Shown: positions 1 to 10,177 of the stretch, in pieces | Layout of the letters: each line of letters opens with the position of its first letter | Numbering within the stretch: the stretch's first letter is position 1 | Source: Brachionus manjavacas | Lineage: Eukaryota; Rotifera; Eurotatoria; Ploima; Brachionidae | Assembly: GCA_019054805.1 (NCBI GenBank) | Contig: JAHQIY010000025.1 | Location: 62,001 to 126,000 of the forward strand | Length of the DNA stretch: 64,000 bases | Direction: 5' to 3' | The notes under the pieces: model-generated | What the model saw: the letters and a program-made list of their open reading frames with translations, nothing else | What the model was told of the DNA's origin: nothing | Databases searched by the model: none | Made by a program: the position numbers and the translations under genes

Positions 1-1066
1 TATTACAGATACATGGATAATAAACCTAATTTACCATTCACTACAATTCTACTAAATAAAAGATCAGCAAAAAATTACTCGAAAAAGCAATTAGCCGTTT
101 GATTAAAAAATGTCAGGATATTAATTTAGAAAGAAGAAAAAGTTGAAATTAAATTAAATAATATTCTTATCATTTTAATAATATTAAAAACTTTTGGATC
201 TCGCTTTAAGAGTGGGCTGACATACTTTTAAGATTACGTACAAAAAATTTTACTTTTGCTCTTTTAATGAATGTAACGGCTCGAATATTGAAAAAATTAA
301 ATATTAATAAATTAGTATTGAATAAAAAATATTTGTTTATAAAAATGCAATTTTAAAGATTAAAATTAGAAAACTCAAATTATCTAAAATCAATCATAGC
401 ATTTGATTTATGTTAATGAAAATGCAACCATGAAATAATCGTGCTTGGTACAAAAATTATTGCAAAAAAAATAAATAAATTATATTTAATTTAATAATTT
501 TAATATTTGATTAATATTTTAATGGTTAAAAAAATATTTAAATGTAATTCATAATGATAAAAAATTTGTGATGAAAAATTTAAGATAAAATAGAGTCAAA
601 AGTGTTCCTAATTTAAATTTTAAGATAAAGGCCTTTTTATTCTATTTTATCTTAGTCATTTTAGAATTTGTTTTTTTTTGTTAATAGTCTATTTAAATTT
701 CAAGCTTTTTTTTAAGATGCTAGGTCAAGTTATAGCCTAGAATTTAAGTTTTTTATTAACCCAAAAATTTTAATTTCATTTTATTATAATTTTATTATGA
801 TTTTATAAACTTGAAATTTTTCAGACACAGACTAAAAAGTGTTAGTCAATTTTTGAAAAATTTTTGCCAAACGAGACTAATCATGCCTAAAATATTTTGT
901 TCAAATCAAACGATCAAACTCTTTACAAAATAGTTTACAAGTTCAAAAAAAATTAAGATCTTGTTAAATTATTTCTTAACATTCAATTTTACAATACAAA
1001 GTCTCAATGTAAAGTGAATTTAATTTACCATAGTATAAATCTAAAAATTAAATAAATTTTACAAAA
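1..1066. other. AT-rich non-coding stretch upstream of the ACP6-like gene
   Basis: I see no gene here. The stretch is A/T-rich with many short homopolymer runs and no reading frame of note. It would contain the promoter and 5' UTR of the following gene, but I cannot point to a specific motif. Confidence 0.5.
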
Positions 1067-2797
1067 ATGAGAATTTTTTCCTATTTTTATAATTTAAAAA
1101 GGACAGCAAGAAGAATAGAAAATCCTTTTCATAGTATTCTGCAACCGAATCACCTAAAATACAATAAAAGTTCATTTGTTTTCAAATTACTTGGTCTAAG
1201 TACTGTGGCAATTTTGACTTATAAATTAGCTCACCAAGAATCTTATGCTAAAAGCAATAATGTGTCGGATGAAAAATTAATTAGTGTTATTATGATTACA
1301 CGGCACGGTGCGAGAACACCTCTAAAAATTGTCTCCAGACTTGACGAAGTAACTAAATATTCTGTAGAAAATTTTTTTTTTAATGTTTGATATTTTAAAG
1401 GTTGAATACCCATCTGATCTTCTGTTGCCTTTTGTAAAAGCAAAATACAGGCTAAAGCACTTGGACGGCTCAGACTTTGACCATGATGTTTTGTCTTATT
1501 ATGATGAGTTGAATCTTAGAAATGTTCTTAAGGGCGGAATAGGCCGTGGACAGCTCACTAAAGTTGGTGAAGAGCAAATGTTCAATTTAGGCCGGAGAGT
1601 CCGACGTCGGTACATTGATGAACTAAAATTCTTGAATCCTAATTACAATCCAGATGAGCTCTAGTAAATTTAAAAAAAATATTAATCTTTATTTTAATCA
1701 AATCTTAAATAGTACTCGATCGACCCATTATAGGCGCACCATTAATTCCGCCAAAAGTGTTCTGGCTGGAATTTTTTTAGAATCACCTAATATTGATCTA
1801 AATGGTAAAGAAATTATTTTTTTTAATAATAAAATTTAAAGATTTAATTTTTCCAAAGATCCATTTTTAATAAATGTCCAAGTTTTACATGAAGAAGTTC
1901 TTTTTCCGAATGCAATCAATTGTTCATATTTTGCCGAAATGTTCAAATTTGTCGAAACGCTGAGTCTGTATTCACAAAATGCTGACTACATTAAAAATCT
2001 AATCCATCTGAATGAGGTCATTAGAGGTTCCTCTGAAATAGAAAATGGTAAAAATATCACATTTACTGCTTTTATGGATGATATGCGTGCCAGACAGGTA
2101 TCAAAGGTTTTTCTATTTTTTTTTCTAAATTTAATGCTGCCTCAAGGTACATGGGCTACATGTTCCTAATGACTTGGAAGAATTCATTTCTATTTGTGAC
2201 AAGTACGCAGCTATGGAACTTACAGCCGAGACTCAGTAAAAAAGCTAATTAATTCAAGATTTATGATTATTAATTGAATTTTTAGACACAATATAAAAAT
2301 ATCATGCGGAAGACTACTGAGTTTGTTTAAAGAAAATTTGGTTGCGTCTTATGAAAAAGATTCAAGCAAGAAAAAGTAATTTTAATAAATTAAGACCACA
2401 TTATTAAGTTAGCTGTTTGAAGGGTCGAAAGTCCTAAATTTCGGTACTATTCAGCTCATGACAGTACTTTGAACGCTCTTTTAGTGGCTTTTGGACTGAT
2501 CGATGAATATAAAAGATGGCCACCATTCGGAGCTGATATCACAATTGAGCTGTGGAAAAAGATGGACGACAATGAAATTTTGCCTAAAAATTACTTTGTG
2601 AGGATTTACTATTGCGGAAAAGTAATTTTGGTCAGCGTTGAAAATTTAATTTATTTCTAAATTTTGAATTTAAGAGAGTGGTTTTGTCTGAATGTCCCGA
2701 AAATGAATGTGATCTAGAGTATTTTTTCAAAATTCTAGACAGAAATTCTGTTGACAAGCACGGATATGACTTGTTGTGTCACAAAAAATTTAATTGA
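1067..2797 (+). CDS. ACP6: Lysophosphatidic acid phosphatase type 6-like (histidine acid phosphatase), eight exons
   Basis: Histidine phosphatase of the ACP6 type, which in vertebrates is a mitochondrial enzyme that removes phosphate from lysophosphatidic acid. Exons placed by frame: 1067-1348, 1401-1663, 1713-1804, 1859-2097, 2147-2235, 2286-2375, 2423-2621, 2675-2797. All phases join cleanly to about 458 residues, close to the vertebrate length. Exon 1 carries the catalytic RHGARTP motif at about residues 80-86. Exon 2 has the ACP6-like stretch LKGGIGRGQLTKVG. Exon 7 has YYSAHDSTLNAL, with the catalytic His-Asp pair, followed by KRWPPFGADITIELW. The last exon keeps spaced cysteines (SECPENECDLE), as in ACP6. 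The N-terminus has a hydrophobic segment near residues 42-53 after basic residues, fitting a mitochondrial or anchored protein. The seven introns are 47-54 nt, all GT-AG. Family is seen directly; substrate is inferred from the family. Confidence 0.9.
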
Positions 2798-4084
2798 TTT
2801 CTAGATCAATTTAAGCTTTAATTTAATAAATTAAAACTTTCTTAAGTTTTAATATTTATTCATTATTTTTTAAAACAATTTTGCAGTCCTATCCTGTTCG
2901 GAGGTAATCAGACTTTTCAATATTTAGTCAAGTAGTCTTTATTTTTTCGAAAATAAAATTTTCATATAATATAAAAGGGAGTGTTCTAAAAATAAAAGGA
3001 AATATTTAAATATCATTTGATTTAAATTTTTTCTCTGAATTTAAAATTATTGTATTTTTTATCTGATAATTTTTGAAAATTATTTTTATCTGCCCCTAGA
3101 TTTTAAAATGAAATTAAAATATTTTGTTTTTTCAAACCAGATTTTCTCATACAATCTAACCTGCTTTTTAAATTTAGCCCAAAACTTTTAAATCATTATT
3201 TTAACATTCTTTTAAATTCCCATTTTTCTCAATTTATGTGGTCCATTACTACCCATTACTTCACGCCAAATTGTTCTGACAAATTGAAGTACATGATCAA
3301 ATGCAAATTTCAAATCAAAATTTTCATTTTTAGATTTTAAAAAAAGTTTTGTCTTTTTTTTTAATTAAAATAAAAAACAATTTAAAAAATTTATTTCATC
3401 AAATTTATTTTTATTAAGATTCTAATCTATTAATTTTTTGATAATTTTGTCCTGATCATGAACATCAAGTTGCCAATTCCTTTATCAGAACAGAGCAATT
3501 TTGTTCGAATTAAACACGAATAACTTATTCAAGATGAATATTTTTATAAAAAAATTTATTTTACAATAATTAAAAAATTTTGTTAAAATTAAATATGGAG
3601 TTTGAAAGATTTATAGCTATTATTCAAGTAAATTTAGTTATTTCAGACAGAATTTTTACATATCAAATGTTTTTAAGATAATTGATATAATTAGTGAATA
3701 AATCTAAATCTAAAAAATTTAAATAAAAAATTCAACTTTCAATATTTATATATTGCAAAATTAACTTCACAAATCAATAATATATTTTCAATAAATTTCA
3801 AAAATTTCGTTTAGATTTCATATTTAAATCGGATTTAAACAATTTTAATTAAATTGCTCTGCTCCAGATAAAAATTGCTCCCAACTTCACTCTCATAATA
3901 ATCTCTTTAAAATATCCGAAAGCTATTAAGAGATTAATGACTTTAATACAAAAATTATTATTTAGAAAACAAAATACTTAAAACAGGGTTATTTTTAATT
4001 AACAATAACATTTCATGATTTGTGATTTGGAACTGTAAAAAAGAAATTTTAAAATAAAATTTTCATAAAATTAACATTTCTAAA
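2798..4084. other. Non-coding spacer
   Basis: A/T-rich spacer between the ACP6-like gene and a decayed LINE. No coding frame or recognisable repeat was seen. Confidence 0.45.
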
Positions 4085-4299
4085 ACAAATGGAGGAAGCA
4101 CTTTCTTTATAAGAGCACTGGCCATCCGTCCCAGGACAAAGCACGGTTACTTTAAAAAAGATGCACAAATATGTTATGTCGTTAGTGAACTTGTGAAGGC
4201 TCAGAAGGAACAAATCAAAGAAATGGCAACCGAAATGTCTGAGTTAAAGAAGAGTAAAAAAGAGTAAAAAAGAGGCAACAGTACCAGTACCACTCGACT

Positions 4300-4831
4300 G
4301 GTCGAAGATCATGGCTGGCGAAGTTCACAAGGATAAAAATGCGGTTGCAATGATGGCCACGATGGCAAACGAGATGAAAAAGAAAGCCGAGCGAGCAAAT
4401 AACGTCATAGCGGCAATACCGGTTGAGTTGTGTACGAAAGGAGGTAATGATGCTTTGGTAAAAGTCTAACGAGTAAGATTGGGGTTGCTGAGAGCAGAGT
4501 TATCAAGACCAAGCGTATCTGAGGTCTAATAACAGGTAACACAGCAAATGCGCGAAATATGATGAACGAACGAGTCCTGGTTGTCTTGGAGATGGAGTCA
4601 GTTGACGCCAAAATGGCAATACAACGTAACGCAAAAAAATTGCGTGAAAGTGAAAATGAGCTGTACAAAAAGGTCTACATTAACGAGGACCGCACGCCAA
4701 GTGAAAGAGCGGCTGACAAAAAACTTCGAGAGGAACGTGACACTATAAATGCAAAACTGAAGGAAGCGGCGACCATAAACGGACGCGAACTAAAGTTTGA
4801 GACCGGCAATGATGGTAAGAAACGATTCTGA
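4300..4831 (+). pseudogene. LINE ORF1 remnant
   Basis: Charged, coiled-coil-like protein remnant. The clearest part (4559-4831) reads VYINEDRTPSERAADKKLRE near its middle, a pattern typical of the C-terminal region of ORF1 in CR1/L2-type LINEs. Upstream, another frame reads KDKNAVAMMATMANEMKKK before a stop, so the ORF is broken. In intact relatives this protein binds the element's RNA. The assignment rests on my recognition of the motif. Confidence 0.6.
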
Positions 4832-4983
4832 GGCGTTCGAAATGGTGAGCTCATAATGGTTGTCTTCACAATTGAGCAACGCTAGTAAAGAATGAACCCA
4901 AGATCGCGGTCACTAGATCTTGTCATGCCCAACAAGGAGCTATAGATTTCTGGTACACCAATGCGACCAGTTTAAAGATAAAG

Positions 4984-5300
4984 ATTCGTTTGCTTGAATC
5001 GATGGCAGCCAGTTTCGAACCAAATGTTATTGGCATCACTGAAACTTATTTCGATTCAAGCTAAGCTTCAGAGTAAGATGGTTACAAGCTCTTTAGAACA
5101 GATCGAAAGGGCGATCAGAGAGGCGATGGTGTTTGTATCTACGTCAATAGTTGTGTCAAAGCATTTGCGACATCAAATGAGTCATTTCTCGGCACCGACT
5201 GTGAACAAATTTGGGTGACCATCAGTTTGAAAGAAGATAAACTTCTTCTAGTTGGTTGCATCTATAGACCACCACCGCAGAGTTAGACCAATAATCCGAG
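4984..5300 (+). pseudogene. LINE endonuclease domain remnant
   Basis: One frame reads EPNVIGITETYF, then DGVCIYVNS and LLLVGCIYRPP. These are hallmark pieces of the APE-type endonuclease-exonuclease-phosphatase domain at the start of LINE ORF2. Several in-frame stops show it is dead. It nicks target DNA in intact elements. Confidence 0.75.
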
Positions 5301-5642
5301 TTGTATAGATATTGGTATTGTTTTTTTATTTGTAAAAGTATCGAAAAGAGCAATGAGCATTTAGTCAAGGAACATAGGAGGATATGTAAGATTGTGAGGG
5401 TCATAGTCAAAAAGAGTGTCGTCGAGTATGAGTTGAAGCTTGTGCAAGATGCAAAAAAGAACCCGAAGCTGCTCTATTCATAAATGAACCGCCGATATGC
5501 CATAAGAGAGACTATGGCAGCATTAAAGGAACAAGACGGTACGTTTGTCACAGACAGAGTGGCCCATATGTATTAAGCTCAACCAGTTCTTCTTCTCTGT
5601 ATTCGATCCGCTAACGACAAGAGAAGCGGTCTTAAGAGCAAA

Positions 5643-6446
5643 AGAGAGTTTTAGAGTACGTTCTTGAAGGCAGTTCAACGTGATAAGGATATAGATAATC
5701 TTCAAAGAGATCTCGACAACCTGTTAGAATGGTCAAATATTTGGTAAAAAAGTTTCAATGAAGAAAAGTGCGTTGTTATGCATCTTGGTGCCAACAACAA
5801 ATGCAATGACTACCATCTAAGAGACCATGTGCTCTTAAAGACCAAGCAAGAACGCGATCTTGGAATCATTATCACCAATGATCTCAAACCGGGTGAGCAG
5901 GCTAAACATGCGGCGGCAAGAGCAACGATGATGGCATGTTTCATCAAGAGCACCTTTAATCACTTCTCACAGTACTTTATCAATTTGCTCTATAAATCGT
6001 TCGTTCGACCTTACCTTGAGTTTGCGTTAGCAGCCTGGAACCCGTGCCGACGTGGTCGTATTGACGTACTCAAAAAGGTCCTGAGGAGGTTCTCCAAGCT
6101 TGTGTCAGAATTCAAATCGAAGCCGTACGTGGAGAGAAGAGAGGCCCTCTTATGGACGACACTTGAAGACCGACGTAAACGCGGCGATTTCAACTAGATC
6201 CATAAGATTCAGTATGGACACGACCGAGTACATTCCATTATTGGCATCAAATGAACTGGACAGTCCAGCGGGTCGTACCAGAAATAATCATCTTGCCAAA
6301 AAGAGGCAGCTGGTAAGGAATTGTGGTGTTGTACTTTTTCGTTAACCGTACAGCCGGATACTGGAATTCACTTGATCTAGGGACAAGGAAAAGCGTAAAC
6401 ACCAACATGTTTAAAAACAGAATAGACAAATTGCTCAAACCTTTTT
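5643..6446 (+). pseudogene. LINE ORF2 C-terminal remnant
   Basis: The longest open part (5778-6197) reads ERDLGIIITNDLKPGEQ, then NLLYKSFVRPYLEFALAAWN and RREALLWTTLEDRRKRGD, the standard thumb/C-terminal part of CR1/L2-type LINE ORF2. Just upstream, DLDNLLEWSNIW and FNEEKCVVMHLG come from the end of the reverse transcriptase domain. The FADD catalytic region is absent. Stops and frame changes occur on both sides. Confidence 0.8.
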
Positions 6447-6655
6447 GAAACAAGAAAAATTAAATTTTTATTAACACAATCTTTTAAGACATATTTTAAA
6501 ATCAGACAGCTACAATGGCAAGGTTGGATTAGTCTGATCTAACTTTTGCTATTATTATTATTATTACTTAACTTTAATTTTTTTTATATTGCTAATAAAC
6601 TTATCGTAGGCTATTATAGCAGGACGTCTACTGTCGTCACTGTAATAGCATTAGA

Positions 6656-6678
6656 TACTACTACTACTACTACTACTA
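6656..6678 (+). repeat. (TAC/ACT)n microsatellite
   Basis: A perfect trinucleotide run about seven to eight units long at the 3' end of the LINE copy. Such tails commonly close CR1/L2-like elements. Confidence 0.85.
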
Positions 6679-6679
6679 T

Positions 6680-7329
6680 CAGAATTAACAATTAGTGTCA
6701 AATATAATTAAAAAATAGTCATTTTTAATTTACCCGCAACAAATTAAATAAAATAAAACAACTATTCTTGAAAATAAAAACAAAAAATTATTTATTAAGA
6801 TAAAACCAGTTTTCGAAACAATAAACGAAATTTTGATTCTCATTTATGTTTAAATATGAGATTTGCTTTTTACCAAATATATTATTATTAATATTTATTA
6901 GTTTAAAGCCCCATAGGCAAAAATACAAAAAAAATTACATTAAATTCGAGTTAAGTAAATAAAATAAAGAAAGAAAATTGCACTAGTGCTCCTAAGTAAA
7001 AAAGCTTACTCTCAAAAGATCATTTAAAATTTTATAAAAATAAAAGTAATCCAAATTTAGTTCCATATTGATTTTTATTTGCGAGCACATAAACTTAACC
7101 GAGTCAACCAAGCCACGATTTTTATCTAAAAATACATGATCAATTATACAATTTGATTCGAAAAAAACATCTTTTTTAGAAGAAATACCAAATAAAATAT
7201 CATTAGAGTCTCTAGAAACAAAGGCTATTCTCAGAAAGATAACTAGAGGAAAAGGCAAAAAGAACATTTACCCAGCCTTTTGAGGAAAATTCTTGAACAA
7301 GCAAGCATGCAACAGACAACTTGGGGTTT
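6680..7329. other. Non-coding stretch
   Basis: A/T-rich sequence. A minus-strand frame at 6992-7267 is open but low in complexity and has no recognisable motif, so I do not call it a gene. Confidence 0.4.
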
Positions 7330-7552
7330 TGGGATTTAGTATCAGTGTGTAAAATGCGAAATTAGTCTCAGTCTCAGCAACAAGATTCATGACCATTCAA
7401 GCTGGGAAGCGCGTAATATACATTATGTCATTAGAGAACCAGCAAGAAGTAAAATTATTGAATGCGAGTAGAAGAAGAAATAAACAGTGAGTCGGTAGCA
7501 AAACGAAAACACGGTAGACCTGCTAGATCAAAAATAAAAAAAGATAGGTATT
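7330..7552 (+). pseudogene. Fragment of a mobile-element ORF with an AT-hook-like tail
   Basis: One frame reads CVKCEISLSLSNKIHDHS then ARNIHYVIREPARSKIIECE. A second frame reads SVAKRKHGRPARSKIKKDRY and then stops. The second contains an AT-hook-like GRP core, and the first has a Cys-x2-Cys and Asp-His pattern like zinc-binding parts of some DNA transposon proteins. The two frames differ, so the copy is broken. About 330 nt after the stop lies the word GTTTACGGTAC, which also occurs at a similar distance after the fragment at 23.9-24.0 kb. The family is not identified. Confidence 0.35.
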
Positions 7553-8673
7553 AATTATTTTTGTACAAAAAAACATTTTTTTTATTTTTGTTTTATAATT
7601 GTATCAATTTACACAATTTCGCTCTTATTTTATTTTATTAAATATCAATAAATAAAATTATTCCTAACTCAAGCATTTTTGTTTTTTTATGCACGAAAAT
7701 AACAAAGGTAATAATTATATTCCTTTTTATGTTTGCAGAAAAAAATTATTTTATTAAATTATTCAATGTGACATTACAAAAGAAAATTCAGTTTTAGTCC
7801 GTCCTTTAAAATATTTTTGTAAAAAATTGGAAAAACATGTTAAAAGGAAAAACATGTTCGTTTTTTAACCCCGCAGTGTAAAACCAGAGTTTACGGTACA
7901 ACTAGGGAGAAATTTTCATTAAAATCAAGTACTATGTCCGATTTATAAAGAAAAATGAAAAAGGTTTACAAGTTCAGAAAACAATAAATATTGATCACAG
8001 AAGAATTTTTTTGAGCTTTAATTTAAAAATCACAATATATTTTTTACAAAAAAATAAATAAATTCTAAATAAGAAATTATTTTTTTCTTCAATAATTAAA
8101 ATTGTAAAGAAAAACAGAAATTTTATAGGTAAAAAAGCTCTAGTTCCATAATTGTTTTACTCTTTAAATTAAGATTTAATTTTTAAAGCGATTTCCTGAA
8201 ATATTTTTAAAAAAATTAGCATAAAAAACTTGGAAAAAATTCAAAAAAATACATTAATTCGCCATCATTCATGAGAAATTTTCTATATGATTTTCTACTA
8301 GACATTATAAACGAGCTAAGCTTTTAGCTAAGTCAAGATTGATGTTCTCACAAGCAATAATTTATTTAATTTTTGTAAGGCCTATAGTAATATAATTTAA
8401 CCTAGCAACTGAGTCACTTTTTTGCATTGATAGGTGTGTTTTATCATCGTTCGAGATTTTTTTTATTTGAATTCAATTGAAACAATCACACAGCATGCCA
8501 ACTTTAAATTTGAATAAATTTTGAAATGCAAATTAAGAAAGTGATTCAAGCAAATATATAAATTATTACTAATGAAAACAAAATTAGAATTGTTAAAAAA
8601 GCATAAATTATTATTTTTCTTTCGTAGGAACTAATGGACAAGTCGTCAAAATTTTTTTTAGTTTAGATTCAGA
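7553..8673. other. Non-coding spacer upstream of the MID1IP1-like gene
   Basis: A/T-rich spacer with no gene seen. An acceptor-like stretch ends at AG 8671-8672, right before the next start codon, and could be a 5' UTR intron acceptor or a trans-splice site. Confidence 0.4.
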
Positions 8674-10177
8674 ATGAATTCGCACAAGCGTCAAAGTTCG
8701 ACCGGAAGTTTTAACATCGATCAGAACGCTTTTCAGACCAGTTTTTCCAATTTGGAAAATTTCATGATACTGACAAAATTGATGCAAGATGAAATCATGG
8801 TTCCATGCAAACTCAAAGACAAGACATTCAGTAAAAAATAAATTTTTTTCATTTTTTTCATTTTTTTATTTTAGGCTTTAATTTTCTTAAGTAGCCAGAA
8901 GTAAAAAATTTTCCACCCTTGCTCAATTAACCTAGCTTTTTTTTCATGGAGATTTTTTTTGGCTTAAAAAGACCAAAGATTGTACCATAAAATGTCAAAT
9001 AATTTACTAAGAAATTTGATTTTTTTTTAATTCTTAATATCATTAACTTTTTTTTAATTTAAAGTTGAAGTAATCCGAAATCGGACTAATTGACTTACTA
9101 AAAAATATACTCAAGCAAAATTATCTTAAATAATGAAAAAAAAATTGAAAATATTATTTATCCATGTATTATACAAAAAAATACTAATGTTATATCGTAA
9201 AGATTCATTTTTTTTTAAATTTAAATTTTCTAGATTCCAAAGAGCATAAAAAATTTAAAAAAAATGGGCCGATTTTAGGCTCTTCTTATAACCCTAGACA
9301 TATTTGAAAATGTCTATAATTTTTTTTTTTAATTTTTCGTCAAAACATAGAAAATCAATTAACATAGAAAAAAAAATATGATAAATATATGAATATAGAA
9401 TTGATAGATTTCAATTGATAAGCTAGATAATTGATTTTTGATTAATTTCTCTTTATTTGATTTTTTTAATCATTTTAAAAAAATCAATTTACTGATTTTA
9501 ATTCAAATTCTTAAAAAATTAATCGATGTTTTATTTTTTCTATGCTTTGATTCTTCCCGATTTTTTCTTTAATTTTAACGAAGAAAAAAATGTCTTCACT
9601 TTTGAAAATTAAGTCTTGTAAAATAATAATTTGAATTTTTTTCTTTTTAAATTTTATTTATAAGAATTTTAAGACTCCAATTCTTGGCCATGTAAACAAA
9701 AACAATCTCAAAAAAAGTTGTCTTTATAGTTAGACTTTTTTCCAGATTTAGGCCCAAAAAAGATTAGAAAAAATAATTTATTTGGTAACTCAAAAAGGAC
9801 ATGGTTACTTAAATTCACGCTCCAAATAAGAGACACGCTGAATACTAATAGGCCTTTAAAAAAATTTGATTCACCCGATTAATAAAATTTATCATCTAAA
9901 AGGCTCATTAACATCACTGTCAACAACAAACTCAAATCATGACCAAGATGAGCAATTAAACTCGGATGTGCTTGATCACTACAAATTTCTACTTATGATA
10001 AGAAATCAATTTTTACAAGTAAATCCATTCAAAAATGATGACGAGTGCTTGAAGAACAAAAAATTTAAGACCATATTCGACAACTTAAAGTACCACTACA
10101 CTGAGCTGATGGCCACACTGGACAGTTTAAGCAATGATGCCAAGGGTATTACTGATATCTATAAAGAAAATGTCTAG
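8674..10177 (+). CDS. MID1IP1: Spot14/MID1IP1-family protein, two exons
   Basis: Small helical protein of the thyroid-hormone-responsive Spot14/MID1IP1 family. In vertebrates these bind acetyl-CoA carboxylase and promote its polymerisation for fatty acid synthesis; MID1IP1 also binds the microtubule protein MID1. Exon 1 is 8674-8830 and exon 2 is 9903-10177, joined in phase 1 across a 1,072-nt GT-AG intron to give 143 residues. The first exon reads NLENFMILTKLMQDEIMVPC, matching the family's N-terminal helix and its MVPxLL segment. Exon 2 reads LDHYKFLLMIRNQF and then LKYHYTELMATLDSLSNDA, matching the two later conserved helices. The length is close to vertebrate Spot14 proteins. Family assignment is by my recognition of the motif order; a role in lipid synthesis is inferred. 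An AG lies right before the start codon. Confidence 0.8.

Larger units (their letters stand above)
4085..6680 (+). mobile_element. Decayed non-LTR retrotransposon (LINE, CR1/L2-like layout)
   Basis: This block is richer in G and C than its surroundings. It holds, in the order expected for a LINE, remains of an ORF1, an endonuclease domain, and the C-terminal end of an ORF2. All are broken by stops and frame changes. The central reverse transcriptase catalytic part is missing, so the copy has an internal deletion. It ends in simple TAT- and ACT-type repeats, as these elements often do. The left edge near 4085 is approximate. Other fragments of similar type lie at about 21.3, 22.4-23.1 and 51.2-51.6 kb. 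Confidence 0.8.
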
